From: Aldehydirespirator sp965204415
GTDB lineage: Bacteria; Actinomycetota; Acidimicrobiia; Acidimicrobiales; Aldehydirespiratoraceae
Length of the DNA stretch: 64,000 nucleotides
Assembly: GCA_965204415.1 (NCBI GenBank)
Contig: CBDBEL010000002.1
Location: 372,001 to 436,000 of the forward strand
Direction of reading: 5' to 3'
In this document: positions 7,011-15,421 of the stretch, piece by piece
Position numbering within the stretch: the first letter of the stretch is position 1
Layout of the letters: each line of letters begins with the position of its first letter
The notes under the pieces: model-generated
The model's input: only the letters and a program-made list of their open reading frames with translations
Told to the model about the DNA's origin: nothing
Databases searched by the model: none
Program-made: the position numbers and the translations under genes

Positions 7011-7404
7011 AGCCACCGGCGCTGGCGGCCCGGGTGGGCCGGCAGGCGACCGCGGTCGCCTCCAGCCACCTTCGGGCTCCGGCCGCCCCGACCCGCACCG
7101 AGGCCACCACCGTGCACCCGGCGTCGGTGGCCAGCGTGTAGTCGGTGGCCGTCGCGGCCGAGCTGCTCGCGGTGCGGGCCGCGGCAGCCCGGGCGGCTGC
7201 CTCGGCCGCGGCCTCCCATCGGGGGCCGGAGTCGGTGCAGTCCCAGTCGGCGGAGTCGAGTTCCTGGACGGCGGCCGTGGCTGCCGCCAGCGCCGCGCCC
7301 GACGCGGTGATGCGGGCGACCTGGTGGATGTAGATGCCGAACACCAGGGCTACGACGACAAAGACCACTCCGACGGTGCGCAGGACCCCGATCGCGGCGT
7401 CCAT
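6988..7404 (-). CDS. TadE-like membrane-anchored pilus protein
   Basis: This 138-residue protein has an N-terminal membrane helix (VGVVFVVVALVFGIYIHQVA), then an Ala-rich helix and a C-terminal secreted domain with three Cys. It lies 48 bases downstream of the Flp-like gene. Its 3' end runs into the 75-bp repeat array, so the last residues may have been altered by repeat expansion. Confidence 0.55.
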   Translation of the reverse strand: MDAAIGVLRTVGVVFVVVALVFGIYIHQVARITASGAALAAATAAVQELDSADWDCTDSGPRWEAAAEAAARAAAARTASSSAATATDYTLATDAGCTVVASVRVGAAGARRWLEATAVACRPTRAASAGGWELTATC

Positions 7405-7452
7405 GGCCGCGGTAGTCCCGGACGCTCAGCAGCTTGGCTCGGCCCGGGAGGG

Positions 7453-7653
7453 CTAGGAGCACTCGTTGCTCGCCCAGGTGCCGCCGACCGCCTTGCACAG
7501 GTTCTCGTGCTTGATCTGAGCCTTGTCGGCTTCGGGGTCCGCAGCCGGGTCGGGGGTGTTCTCGCCGAGCACCCGCCAGGTGAAGAGCACGACGGCGGCG
7601 GTGATGGCGATTGTGGCGGCGAGCATGATGATCTTGGCAACGGGTGAGTCCAT
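7453..7653 (-). CDS. Small Flp-like prepilin
   Basis: The 66-residue protein starts at ATG 7653 behind a strong ribosome binding site (AAAGGAGA, 8 bases upstream). A hydrophobic helix spans residues 7-27 (IIMLAATIAITAAVVLFTWR), followed by a charged stretch and a C-terminal pair of Cys. Size and position between tadC and the TadE-like genes suggest the major Flp-type pilin, although the canonical Gly/Glu processing site is not obvious. Confidence 0.5.
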   Translation of the reverse strand: MDSPVAKIIMLAATIAITAAVVLFTWRVLGENTPDPAADPEADKAQIKHENLCKAVGGTWASNECS

Positions 7654-7708
7654 TTGGTTGTCTCCTTTGTGAAGTTGATGACTGTCTGGGAGGGCCCGAG
7701 AGCGGGGC

Positions 7709-8431
7709 TCACAGGCCGATACTCGTGCTGGCCAGCAGCGCGAGAACAACGACCGCGCTAGCCGTGACGGCCGCGAGGGTGGCGGTGCCGGTGACGGCCC
7801 GTCCGAGCGCCTCGATGCGGATCCGGCGCTCGTCCTCCAAAGCCTTGACGGCCTGGGATATGAGCCGGTCGATGAGATCAGTGGCCCCTGCGCCGCCCCG
7901 GTCGGCTGCCGCGAGGGTGGCCACGAGTGTCTCGGCGGAGGACCCGGCGAAGTGCCCGGCCGCGGCGGCGAGAGGATCTCGCCCCGCGGCCAGAGCCAGA
8001 TTGATGGTGGAGGCCGCCGGGGCGAAGGCGGGCGTCGTCACCCGCTCGGCCGCGGCCACCGCGGCGTCGTTGATGGGTCGGCCCGCTGCGCAGTACAGGC
8101 GGGTCCGGCGCAGCCACTCGAGCAGCGCCCCGTCACGCTGGGATCGGAAGCCGGCCAGGACGAGGCCTCGCAATAGCGGCGCGGTCGCCACCGGCGCCCA
8201 CGACGCTGCCGCGACAGCCGCCAGCGCGCCCGCTCGAACGCTGGCCAGAGCAGCCCCGGCGATGAGTACCAGCCCGGCGACAGCAACAGCCGCGGCCACC
8301 GTTGCGGCCCGCAGTCGTGCCGGGGGCCATCCGACCGCGGCCAGCTCGACGGTGCCGGTCGGCTGCGGCCCGTCGGTAAGCGCAAGCCGAACGGCGGCCG
8401 CGGTGCCGGCGACCACGGTCAGCCAGATCAA
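7709..8431 (-). CDS. tadC: TadC-like type II/IV secretion inner-membrane protein
   Basis: The 240-residue protein has hydrophobic segments at residues 1-15, 40-62 and about 65-88 and a final C-terminal one (AAVTASAVVVLALLASTSIG), around a cytoplasmic T2SF helical domain. T2SF/GspF-family proteins form the membrane platform on which the CpaF ATPase acts. The gene pairs with tadB, but a 230-base repeat block separates them. Confidence 0.7.
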   Translation of the reverse strand: MIWLTVVAGTAAAVRLALTDGPQPTGTVELAAVGWPPARLRAATVAAAVAVAGLVLIAGAALASVRAGALAAVAAASWAPVATAPLLRGLVLAGFRSQRDGALLEWLRRTRLYCAAGRPINDAAVAAAERVTTPAFAPAASTINLALAAGRDPLAAAAGHFAGSSAETLVATLAAADRGGAGATDLIDRLISQAVKALEDERRIRIEALGRAVTGTATLAAVTASAVVVLALLASTSIGL

Positions 8432-8457
8432 CGCGACCCTCCCGAACGGTCAGCGCT

Positions 8458-8660
8458 GTGCCGCCTCGCAGAAACCGGACGGTCAGCGCTGTGCCGCATG
8501 GCGGGAACCGGACGGCCGGTGCAGCGGTGTCTCGCGGGAACGGGACGGTCAGCGCTGTGGCGCATGGCGGGAGTCGGGCGGTCGGTGCTGTGGCGCATGG
8601 CGGGAGTCGGGCGGTCGGTGCTGTGGCCCATGGTGGGAGCCCTGCAGTCGGCGCAGTGAC
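8458..8660. repeat. 33-bp tandem repeats between tadB and tadC
   Basis: Two near-identical 33-base units begin with ATGGCGGGAGTCGGGCGGTC at about 8571 and 8604. Diverged copies lie on both sides from about 8458 to 8650. The unit is a multiple of three and is open in several frames, so spurious reading frames appear on both strands. I see no start signal or domain supporting a gene. Confidence 0.65.
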
Positions 8661-9476
8661 TCATCGCCAGCCTCCGACCCGGGCGATGGCGCGGGCGGGC
8701 AGCAGCACCCGGGCGCTGAGCGCCGCAACCACGGCGGATCCTCCCAGGAGCAGCATGGCCCCGCCGGGCCCGGCCAGCCACGCGCCCACGTCGTCGGCGC
8801 TCCAGGCCGCGCCGGCTACCAGTCCCGCGCCGAGCACCACGACCAGCGCGAGGGTGGGCATGGTGGCGGCGACCCGTGCGTGAAACATCCGGGCTGTGTC
8901 CGCGGCTTGCGATGCCTCCTGCTCGAGCACCTCCACGGTCTCGGCCCACCGGCCGCCGCCCTCGGCGGAGACAGCGATCAGGTCGGCCAGGGAGCGTGCC
9001 GCCGAGGAGGGCACCCGAGCCGCGAACCGCTCGGCGGCGGCATCCACTCCGACGGCCTCGCAGTCGGCGGCCAAGGCCACGGCCGCCCTGCCGACCGAGC
9101 CGCCGACCAGGGGCGCAGCCCGCCCGATGGCGTCGGTGACGGTGACCGCGACGGAGGCCTGGTTGGCGAGCACGCCCGCGAGGCGGGCAACACCTTCGGC
9201 GGTGGAGTTCCAGCGCCGCGAGGCCAGCAAAACCTTGACCGCCGCGGCGCATACCGCCACGCTGATGGCGGCTGCGGCGGCATGGCCCGGGGCGAGGCCC
9301 GCAGCCACTGCGAGGATGGCTGCTGCGGTCCCGCCCAGCGCCTCAGAAGGGATTGTTGTGCGGCGGCGGAGCCCCGTCCTGGCCCGCATCGACCAGCGCG
9401 TCCCGGATGCGGGCCACAACAGCACCCCGATGGCCAGCGCTCCGCCGGCGGTGATGATCCACCCGGTGACGCTCAC
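8661..9476 (-). CDS. tadB: TadB-like inner-membrane pilus assembly protein
   Basis: The 271-residue protein has N-terminal membrane helices (residues 4-22 and about 50-80), a central T2SF domain (around SLADLIAVSAEGGGRWAETV) and C-terminal helices about 205-260. It overlaps the stop of cpaF by 4 bases (ATGA). With TadC it would form the inner-membrane platform for Tad pilus assembly. Confidence 0.75.
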   Translation of the reverse strand: MSVTGWIITAGGALAIGVLLWPASGTRWSMRARTGLRRRTTIPSEALGGTAAAILAVAAGLAPGHAAAAAISVAVCAAAVKVLLASRRWNSTAEGVARLAGVLANQASVAVTVTDAIGRAAPLVGGSVGRAAVALAADCEAVGVDAAAERFAARVPSSAARSLADLIAVSAEGGGRWAETVEVLEQEASQAADTARMFHARVAATMPTLALVVVLGAGLVAGAAWSADDVGAWLAGPGGAMLLLGGSAVVAALSARVLLPARAIARVGGWR

Positions 9477-11188
9477 CGGACACGCTCGCTGACGTAGCCT
9501 GCGGCCTGGCCGCTGCCGCTGCCGTTGCTATTGCTGTTGCCGTTGCCGTTGCCGTTTGTGAGGCTGCGGGCAGCTGCTCGGCGGTCGCCGGCGGTCAAAT
9601 GCAAGGAAGGGACCCGAGACGCCGGCCCGCCTGCGCTGACCGCGCCGCAGGAGACTCCCGCGGCGCGATACACGTCGGCGATGCGACCCTCGGGGGCCGC
9701 CACGGGCACCGCCCAGCGCTCTCCGGGCTCCAGCCGCCACAGGCCGCGGGTCTCGACCGCACCCCCGGCCGACAGGCCGGTGATCTGGGTCACGTCTGCG
9801 ATGACCCGCTCGCCGGCATGGTTCCGGCCCATCCACACCAGCAAGTGCACGGCGATGGCGATCGAGCGCCGGGCCAGACCCTCGTCGGCACCCTCCGAGG
9901 TGGCATAGGCGGTGAGCTTCTCTAGCACGCCCTCTCCGGGAGGGGAGTGCAGCGTGACCAGACACCCGTCGAGACCCGACGACATGGCGTCGAGCAGGGC
10001 CATGGTGCCCTCTCCCCGAACCTCGCCCACCACCAGCTTCGAGCTGTTGGCCCGCTTGGCGTCGCGCACGTGGTCGGCCATCGAGTGCTTGCCCACCCCG
10101 TCGTTGTTGGCGTCGCGGGTGAGGCGTTCGTAGGCGTTGGGGTGGATGCCGTACTCGCGCAGGCGCAGCTCGGGCGTGTCCTCGATGGTGTCGATGCGCT
10201 CGTCGGGGGGAACCTGGGCCAGCAGCGCCTGGCACAGCGTGGTCTTGCCGCCGCCCATGGCTGCCGCCACCACCACGTTGGCCCGGACCCCGCCGGCGGT
10301 GGCCTCCACCAGCACCGCGGCCAGCTCCGGGCTGCACAGCCCCAACTCGGCCAGAGTCCGCCCGCCGGCCAGGTTGGAGCGCAGCACCAGAGTCGGCGGC
10401 GAGCACACGAACGCCTCGGCGTGAAGCCGCCAGCGGGTGCCGATGCGGGTGTCGAGGCGCGGGTCCAGCTCGTCGAACCGTTGGGGCCGCCCGCCCGAAT
10501 AGGCCGCGAGGAAGCGGCATGCCGCCACGAGCTCGTCGTCGGAATCGAACGGCGAGGAGCGGCTCTGGCGGGTTCCGTCCGAGAACTCGACCACCATCGA
10601 CTCGCCGCCCCGGATCTGGAACTCCTCCACCCCGCCCTCGTCCAGCAGGCCGCGCAGGCGATGGGCCGCCGCCGCGGCCGCCGACTCGCGGCGCACCGCC
10701 GCGTCGGCGCCGTCCATGCGCTGGGGCGCCGCGGCCAGCGAGCCCAGTGAGCGGCCCAGGCGGTGCAGCTTCCGCTCGGACCGCCTGTTCGGCAAGGGCG
10801 GCACCGCCCTCACCACCTGGACTCCGGCCAGGACCCGCAGCTCGGCGGTGTCCACGTCGTGGTCGGATATGACGACCAGAGCGATCGGCACCCTGGACGC
10901 CGGCCCCGCATTCAGGCCCAGCCGGCTGCGCAGACCCCGTCCCGTGCCGCCGGTCACCCACACCACCCCCGCGGCGGCAGCGGCCGCGGCCCGCAGCACG
11001 GTCTCGCTCTCCGCCGGGTCGACAGCGGTCACCGACGCTCGGTCCGCTGCCGCGGCCAGCGCCGGGTCCGCCAGCGACTCGCCCACCACGGCGTCGGGGG
11101 CCGAGGCCCGCACACCCTCGATGACGGTGCGGACGATCCAGTCCGCGGCGTGGAGATCAAGATCGCGGTCGGCTGAGACCATCAACAC
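9473..11188 (-). CDS. cpaF: CpaF/TadA-like pilus ATPase with TadZ-like N-terminal extension
   Basis: The 571-residue protein has an N-terminal ~150-residue region resembling a receiver/TadZ-type domain, then a T2SSE ATPase core. Walker A is near residue 315 as AAMGGGKTT, with Ala in place of the first Gly of the usual GxxxxGKT. An Asp box (IDTIEDTPELRLREYG) and a His-containing region (SSGLDGCLVTLHSP) follow. The C-terminus has an Asn/Gly/Ser tail (NGNGNGNSNSNGSGSG) from short CCGTTG-type repeats. The known role of the family is to power pilus assembly at the cytoplasmic face. It starts 6 bases after the SAF-domain gene; GTG 11188 or ATG 11182 are both possible. Confidence 0.85.
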   Translation of the reverse strand: MLMVSADRDLDLHAADWIVRTVIEGVRASAPDAVVGESLADPALAAAADRASVTAVDPAESETVLRAAAAAAAGVVWVTGGTGRGLRSRLGLNAGPASRVPIALVVISDHDVDTAELRVLAGVQVVRAVPPLPNRRSERKLHRLGRSLGSLAAAPQRMDGADAAVRRESAAAAAAHRLRGLLDEGGVEEFQIRGGESMVVEFSDGTRQSRSSPFDSDDELVAACRFLAAYSGGRPQRFDELDPRLDTRIGTRWRLHAEAFVCSPPTLVLRSNLAGGRTLAELGLCSPELAAVLVEATAGGVRANVVVAAAMGGGKTTLCQALLAQVPPDERIDTIEDTPELRLREYGIHPNAYERLTRDANNDGVGKHSMADHVRDAKRANSSKLVVGEVRGEGTMALLDAMSSGLDGCLVTLHSPPGEGVLEKLTAYATSEGADEGLARRSIAIAVHLLVWMGRNHAGERVIADVTQITGLSAGGAVETRGLWRLEPGERWAVPVAAPEGRIADVYRAAGVSCGAVSAGGPASRVPSLHLTAGDRRAAARSLTNGNGNGNSNSNGSGSGQAAGYVSERVR

Positions 11189-11194
11189 TTCGCA

Positions 11195-11803
11195 TCACCC
11201 CCCGAGGTGGACGACCGTGTACGCGGCATCGCCGGGGCATCCGGGCCAGCCCGCGGCCGGTGACTCCCATACCCACCACACCTCCGGGCCCAGCCGGGCG
11301 GCCAGTTCAGGCCCGGCCTCAACAACGACGCTGCCGTCGCCGGCGGCCACGATGGGCATCACCGCGGCGGCGCACCCTCCCGGCTCAGCCGCCAGCACCG
11401 CGTTCGCCCCGGTCACCGGACCCGGATCGGGCCACCGCGACGGGTCGACCGCCACCGCGATCAGCGCCGCCGACGGGTCCGCCGCGGAAGCGGCGCCGGG
11501 ATCGGCCAGCAGGGCCTGCGACAGCACCGTACCGGCGGGCACCGCCACCGCCGGGACGCGCCCGGCGAGCTCCTCGGGGGTCACGAACAGCGCGGCGGCC
11601 GCCTCAGGCACCTCGACGGTCACGAACCGGCCGGGCTCGCGACGTGCCGCCCAGTCCTCGGCGGCCGCCACAACCTGCACCGCAGGATCGGGAGGCTCGG
11701 GACGTCCGAACACCCACACCGACACCGCCACGGCCACGACGATCAGTGCCGCGGCCGCCAATCTCTGGGTCTGACCGGACAAGGGACCGGCGTTCGTGGC
11801 CAT
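11195..11803 (-). CDS. CpaB/RcpC-like SAF-domain protein
   Basis: The 202-residue protein has one membrane helix (LAAAALIVVAVAVSVWVFG) and then a SAF-type domain: PEELAGRVPAVAVPAGTVLS followed by a Leu-rich segment. CpaB-like proteins help assemble the outer part of Flp pili. It is the first gene of the Tad operon. Gram-positive Tad loci often keep such a protein although they lack a secretin. Confidence 0.65.
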   Translation of the reverse strand: MATNAGPLSGQTQRLAAAALIVVAVAVSVWVFGRPEPPDPAVQVVAAAEDWAARREPGRFVTVEVPEAAAALFVTPEELAGRVPAVAVPAGTVLSQALLADPGAASAADPSAALIAVAVDPSRWPDPGPVTGANAVLAAEPGGCAAAVMPIVAAGDGSVVVEAGPELAARLGPEVWWVWESPAAGWPGCPGDAAYTVVHLGG

Positions 11804-12072
11804 CAGCCGCTCCTAGGCGACCCGCGCGGGATGGCGCGACCGGGAACCCGCGGTTCCGCCAGAGTCCGCTCGCACGGTGACGAGCAATCTGGATGATTGA
11901 AACATCATGGAGAAGCATTTAATGCCCCGCGGCTGCTGATTACAACTCCTCTGGTGATTTTTTATTCAGGCACGCTGTTATTCACTCCGAGGCGGGCCGC
12001 CCCGGCCGGTCAGCAACGGCGTGCGTCGATAGCCCGCAGCGGCCGGAGTGGTAGCTTCGGCCCGGTGAGGGC
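11804..12072. promoter_or_regulatory. Divergent intergenic region between Tad operon and hpnC
   Basis: This 269-base gap separates the leftward Tad operon from the rightward hopanoid genes. Bases 11885-11990 are noticeably AT-rich for this genome. Both promoters must lie here, but I cannot place -10/-35 boxes with confidence. Confidence 0.4.
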
Positions 12073-13074
12073 ATGCTCGCCATGCCGATCGACGGTGCCT
12101 CTTCGAGCGGGGAGACTGTGGCCATCCAGCCGTCAGTGAACGGAATGCCCCAGGGCTCGCCCCCGTCGCCGGGTATGCAGGCGGAGCCCGACAAGGAGCC
12201 GACCGGCGCGGGGGCCGTCGAACGCCATGCCGGCCTGGAGTCGGTCATGGCCCGGTCCGCCGGTGAGAACTTCCCGGTCGCGCTGCGGCTTCTGCCCCGA
12301 GCCGTGCGGGACCATCTGCGGGCCATCTACGGATACGCCCGGCTCGTCGACAACCTCGGCGACGAGTATCCCGGCGACCGCCGGGCCGCCCTCGACTGGG
12401 TCGAGAACCAGCTCGACAGCCTCTTCGCCGGAGCCCCGCGTCACGAAGCGTTCGTCCAGCTGGCGCCGACGGTGCAGCGCTTCGGGCTGGCCCGCGAGCC
12501 CTTCGATCAGATGCTGGCCGCTAACCGGCTCGACCAGCACAAGTCCCGCTACGAGGACTTCGACGAGCTGCTCGGGTACTGCGAGCTGTCGGCCAACCCC
12601 GTCGGGCACCTCGTGCTGGCCGTCTTCGAGGCTTCCACCCCCGAGCGGGTGGCCGCCTCCGACGACGTGTGCAGCGGGCTGCAGGTGCTCGAGCACCTCC
12701 AGGACTTGGCCGAGGACGCCGCCCGGGGCCGGGTGTACCTGCCCGCGGACGACATGGAGCGCTTCGGCGTCACCGCCGACGACCTGCGCGCCCCCGTGGC
12801 CTCAGCGAACCTCAGAGGCCTGGTCTCCTACGAGGCCAGCCGGGCCCGCGCCATGCTCGACCGGGGCAGACCGCTGGTGGCGTCGCTGCGCGGACCGGCC
12901 CGCCTGGCCGTGGCCGGGTTCGTGGCCGGAGGCCTCGCCAACCTCGATGCGCTCCGGGCCGCCGGCTTCGACGTGCTGGGCCGGATCCCGAAGGCCGGCC
13001 GAGCCCGGGTGCTGGGCCGCCTGGCCGGCGTGTACCTGCCAAGCCCGGTCCGGCGGGGGGCGGGCCGGTCGTGA
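12073..13074 (+). CDS. hpnC: Squalene synthase HpnC
   Basis: The 333-residue trans-isoprenyl diphosphate synthase is of squalene/phytoene synthase type. Two Asp-rich motifs are visible: YARLVDNLGDEYPGDRR near residue 95 and LQDLAEDAARGRVYLP near 215. In the HpnCDE route HpnC and HpnD turn two farnesyl diphosphates through presqualene diphosphate to hydroxysqualene. It ends in a GTGA overlap with hpnD. The first ~55 residues are disordered and poorly conserved, so the true start may be internal, for example at ATG 12145 or 12247. Confidence 0.9.
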   Translation: MLAMPIDGASSSGETVAIQPSVNGMPQGSPPSPGMQAEPDKEPTGAGAVERHAGLESVMARSAGENFPVALRLLPRAVRDHLRAIYGYARLVDNLGDEYPGDRRAALDWVENQLDSLFAGAPRHEAFVQLAPTVQRFGLAREPFDQMLAANRLDQHKSRYEDFDELLGYCELSANPVGHLVLAVFEASTPERVAASDDVCSGLQVLEHLQDLAEDAARGRVYLPADDMERFGVTADDLRAPVASANLRGLVSYEASRARAMLDRGRPLVASLRGPARLAVAGFVAGGLANLDALRAAGFDVLGRIPKAGRARVLGRLAGVYLPSPVRRGAGRS

Positions 13075-13964
13075 TCGACGCCGAGGCGGCCTACCGCCGC
13101 TGCGAGGAGATCACCTGGTCGGAGGCCCGCAACTTCGCGTACGGCATCCGCCTGCTGGCGCCCCCCAAGCGAAGGGCCATGGCCGCGCTCTATGCCATGG
13201 CCCGCCGCATCGACGACGTCGGCGACGGCGACTGGCCCCAGGAACGCAAGCTCGCCGCGCTGAGCGACCTGCACTCGGCCATCGAGGCTCTCGAGGCGGG
13301 TCAAGCAGCCGACCCCGACGACCCGGTGCTGGCCGCGGTCGCCCACGCCGCCGCGGAGTATCCGATTCCGGTGGCCGCCCTGCACGAGATCGTCGAGGGC
13401 TGCGAGCTGGACGTGCGGGGCGAGACCTACGCCACCATGGACGACACCGTGCGCTACTGCCGCCTGGTGGCCGGTTCGGTGGGGCGCCTGTCGCTGGGAG
13501 TCTTCGGAACCAGGACGCCGAGACGCCTGAGCGGCAACCGGTCCGGGCCGGGGACCGAGCGGCCGGCCGAAGAGCTCGCCGATGACCTGGGCGTGGCCCT
13601 CCAGCTCACCAACATGCTGCGCGACATCTCCGAGGACCACCGGATGGGGCGCATCTACCTGCCCGAACAGGAACGGCAACGGTTCGGGATCGAGCCCGGC
13701 CAGTGGGCGCCGCCGGAGAGCGCCGCCGCGCTGGTGCAGTTCGTGGCCGGCCAGGCGGTGATGTGGTTCGAACGCGGCCTGGTGGTGCTGGAGCACCTCG
13801 ACCATCGCAGCCGGGCCTGCACCGCGGCCATGGCCGGCATCTACCGGCGCCTGCTGGCCCGCATCCTGGCGCATCCCGCCGCGCCGCTGTCGAGGCGGGT
13901 CAGCCTGCCCGCCTGGGAGAAGGGCCTCGTGGCCGCCCGCAGCCTCAGCGGGCTGCGACCGTGA
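13071..13964 (+). CDS. hpnD: Presqualene diphosphate synthase HpnD
   Basis: The 297-residue protein starts at the GTG overlapping the hpnC stop. It shows the family motifs MARRIDDVGDGD near residue 42 and LRDISEDHRMGRIYLP near residue 184. It condenses two farnesyl diphosphates to presqualene diphosphate in hopanoid/squalene biosynthesis. The Glu/Asp-rich residues that bind Mg-diphosphate are intact. Confidence 0.9.
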   Translation: MIDAEAAYRRCEEITWSEARNFAYGIRLLAPPKRRAMAALYAMARRIDDVGDGDWPQERKLAALSDLHSAIEALEAGQAADPDDPVLAAVAHAAAEYPIPVAALHEIVEGCELDVRGETYATMDDTVRYCRLVAGSVGRLSLGVFGTRTPRRLSGNRSGPGTERPAEELADDLGVALQLTNMLRDISEDHRMGRIYLPEQERQRFGIEPGQWAPPESAAALVQFVAGQAVMWFERGLVVLEHLDHRSRACTAAMAGIYRRLLARILAHPAAPLSRRVSLPAWEKGLVAARSLSGLRP

Positions 13965-14035
13965 ACCCCTCGGCCGCAGCCGCGAGCCCGGCGACGCCGA
14001 CCCGGGCCGCCGGCGCGGCCGGACCCGCGGCGTGA
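13961..14035 (+). CDS. 24-codon coupling ORF between hpnD and hpnE
   Basis: GTG 13961 overlaps the hpnD stop as GTGA, and the TGA at 14033-14035 overlaps the hpnE GTG in the same way. The peptide is Ala/Pro-rich (VNPSAAAASPATPTRAAGAA). It is probably not a functional protein but a means of handing ribosomes from hpnD to hpnE. It could also be chance overlap in GC-rich DNA. Confidence 0.3.
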   Translation: MNPSAAAASPATPTRAAGAAGPAA

Positions 14036-15411
14036 GCGCCACGAATCCGGCGGGGCGGCCGCGGGTGGTGGTCGTCGGGGGCGGCCTGGCCGGCTTGTCG
14101 GCCGGGCTGGAGGCGGCCGACCGCGGCGCCGGCGTGACGCTGCTCGAGCGCCGTCCCCGCCTCGGCGGCGCCACCTGGTCCTTCGAGCGCCACGGCGTGT
14201 GGTTCGACAACGGCCAGCACGTCTTCATGCGGTGCTGCACCGCCTACCGGGCCTTCCTCGAGCGCATCGGATCGACCGCCGGTGTGTTCATGCAGAGACG
14301 GCTGGACGTGCCGGTGCTGGCGCCCGGCGGGCCGGTCGGGTCCATCAGGCGCACCCCGGGACCCGCCCCGCTGCATCTCGCGCCCGCCCTGCTCACCTAT
14401 CCCCACCTGAGCCTGCGCCAACGGATGGCGGTGCTGCGGGCCGGGCTGGCCATGCGGCGGCTCGACCCCGACGATCCGTCCCTCGACGACACCGCCTTCG
14501 GCGACTGGCTGTCGGCCCACGGACAGGACCGGGCGGCCACCGAGACGTTCTGGAACCTGATCGTGCTGCCGACCGTCAATGTCGGCGCGGCCGACGCCTC
14601 CCTCAAGCTGGCCGCCAGGGTGTTCGTGACCGGGCTCCTCACCGAGGCCGCCGCGGCCGACATCGGCTGGGCCCGGGTGCCGCTGTCGGCCCTGCACGCC
14701 GACGCGGCCCGGCGGGCTCTGGAGGCCGCCGGTGCCAGGGTCTCGACCCGCGTCCCGGTGACGGCCGTGCGGCCCGGCCCGTCCGGAGGCCTCGAGGTCC
14801 GCGCCGACGGGGAGATCCTGGAGGCTGACTCCGTGGTGGTGGCCGTGCCCCACGACGCGGTCGGGGCGCTGCTGCCGACGGGCACCGTCGCGTTCCAGGA
14901 CCGCCTGGACGAGTTGGGCGCCTCGCCCATCGTCAACGTCCATCTGGTGTATGACCGGCCGGTGACCGACCTGGCCTTCTTCGCCGGCATCGGCACCGAC
15001 GCCCAGTTCGTGTTCGACCGCACCGAGGGCGCCGGGCTCGACGACGGCCGCCAGTGCCTGGCCGTGTCGCTGTCGGCCGCAGGGGCCTACATCGGCCGCC
15101 CCGCCGCCGAGCTGGTGTCGCACTTCACGGCCGAGCTGGCCCGCCTGCTGCCCGCCGCGGCCGAAGCCAGCGTCACCGAGTCGATCGTCACCCGCGAGCA
15201 CTCGGCCACCTTCCTGGGCGCGCCGGGCACGGACCGCCTCCGCTCCGGCGCCGAGTGCAGCCTGGCCGGCGTGTACCTGGCCGGCGCCTGGTCGGACACC
15301 GGCTGGCCGGCCACGATGGAGGGAGCAGTCCGGAGCGGCACCAGGGCCGGACACCTCGCCGTCGGGCACGCGACGGGATCGGTGCGACACACGCCGAGCG
15401 GCACCCGCTAA
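14032..15411 (+). CDS. hpnE: Hydroxysqualene dehydroxylase HpnE
   Basis: This 459-residue FAD-dependent amine-oxidase-like protein begins with a Rossmann dinucleotide motif (VVVVGGGLAGLSAGLEAA, about residues 12-29). A C-terminal FAD-contact region (GVYLAGAWSDTGWPATMEGA) is near residue 425. HpnE reduces hydroxysqualene to squalene, completing the HpnCDE route. No squalene-hopene cyclase gene is in the window, so hopanoid production depends on genes elsewhere. Confidence 0.9.
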   Translation: MSATNPAGRPRVVVVGGGLAGLSAGLEAADRGAGVTLLERRPRLGGATWSFERHGVWFDNGQHVFMRCCTAYRAFLERIGSTAGVFMQRRLDVPVLAPGGPVGSIRRTPGPAPLHLAPALLTYPHLSLRQRMAVLRAGLAMRRLDPDDPSLDDTAFGDWLSAHGQDRAATETFWNLIVLPTVNVGAADASLKLAARVFVTGLLTEAAAADIGWARVPLSALHADAARRALEAAGARVSTRVPVTAVRPGPSGGLEVRADGEILEADSVVVAVPHDAVGALLPTGTVAFQDRLDELGASPIVNVHLVYDRPVTDLAFFAGIGTDAQFVFDRTEGAGLDDGRQCLAVSLSAAGAYIGRPAAELVSHFTAELARLLPAAAEASVTESIVTREHSATFLGAPGTDRLRSGAECSLAGVYLAGAWSDTGWPATMEGAVRSGTRAGHLAVGHATGSVRHTPSGTR

Positions 15412-15421
15412 GGTTCAGATC

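Noticed and set aside
6612..7016. Minus-strand frame encoding repeated RANARQDHTK units
   Set aside because: It is generated by the 75-bp repeat and overlaps two TadE-like genes; no start signal.
13945..15390. Long open frame on the minus strand opposite hpnE
   Set aside because: Arg/Gly/His-rich translation with no domain; it mirrors the codon pattern of hpnE, which is clearly the real gene.
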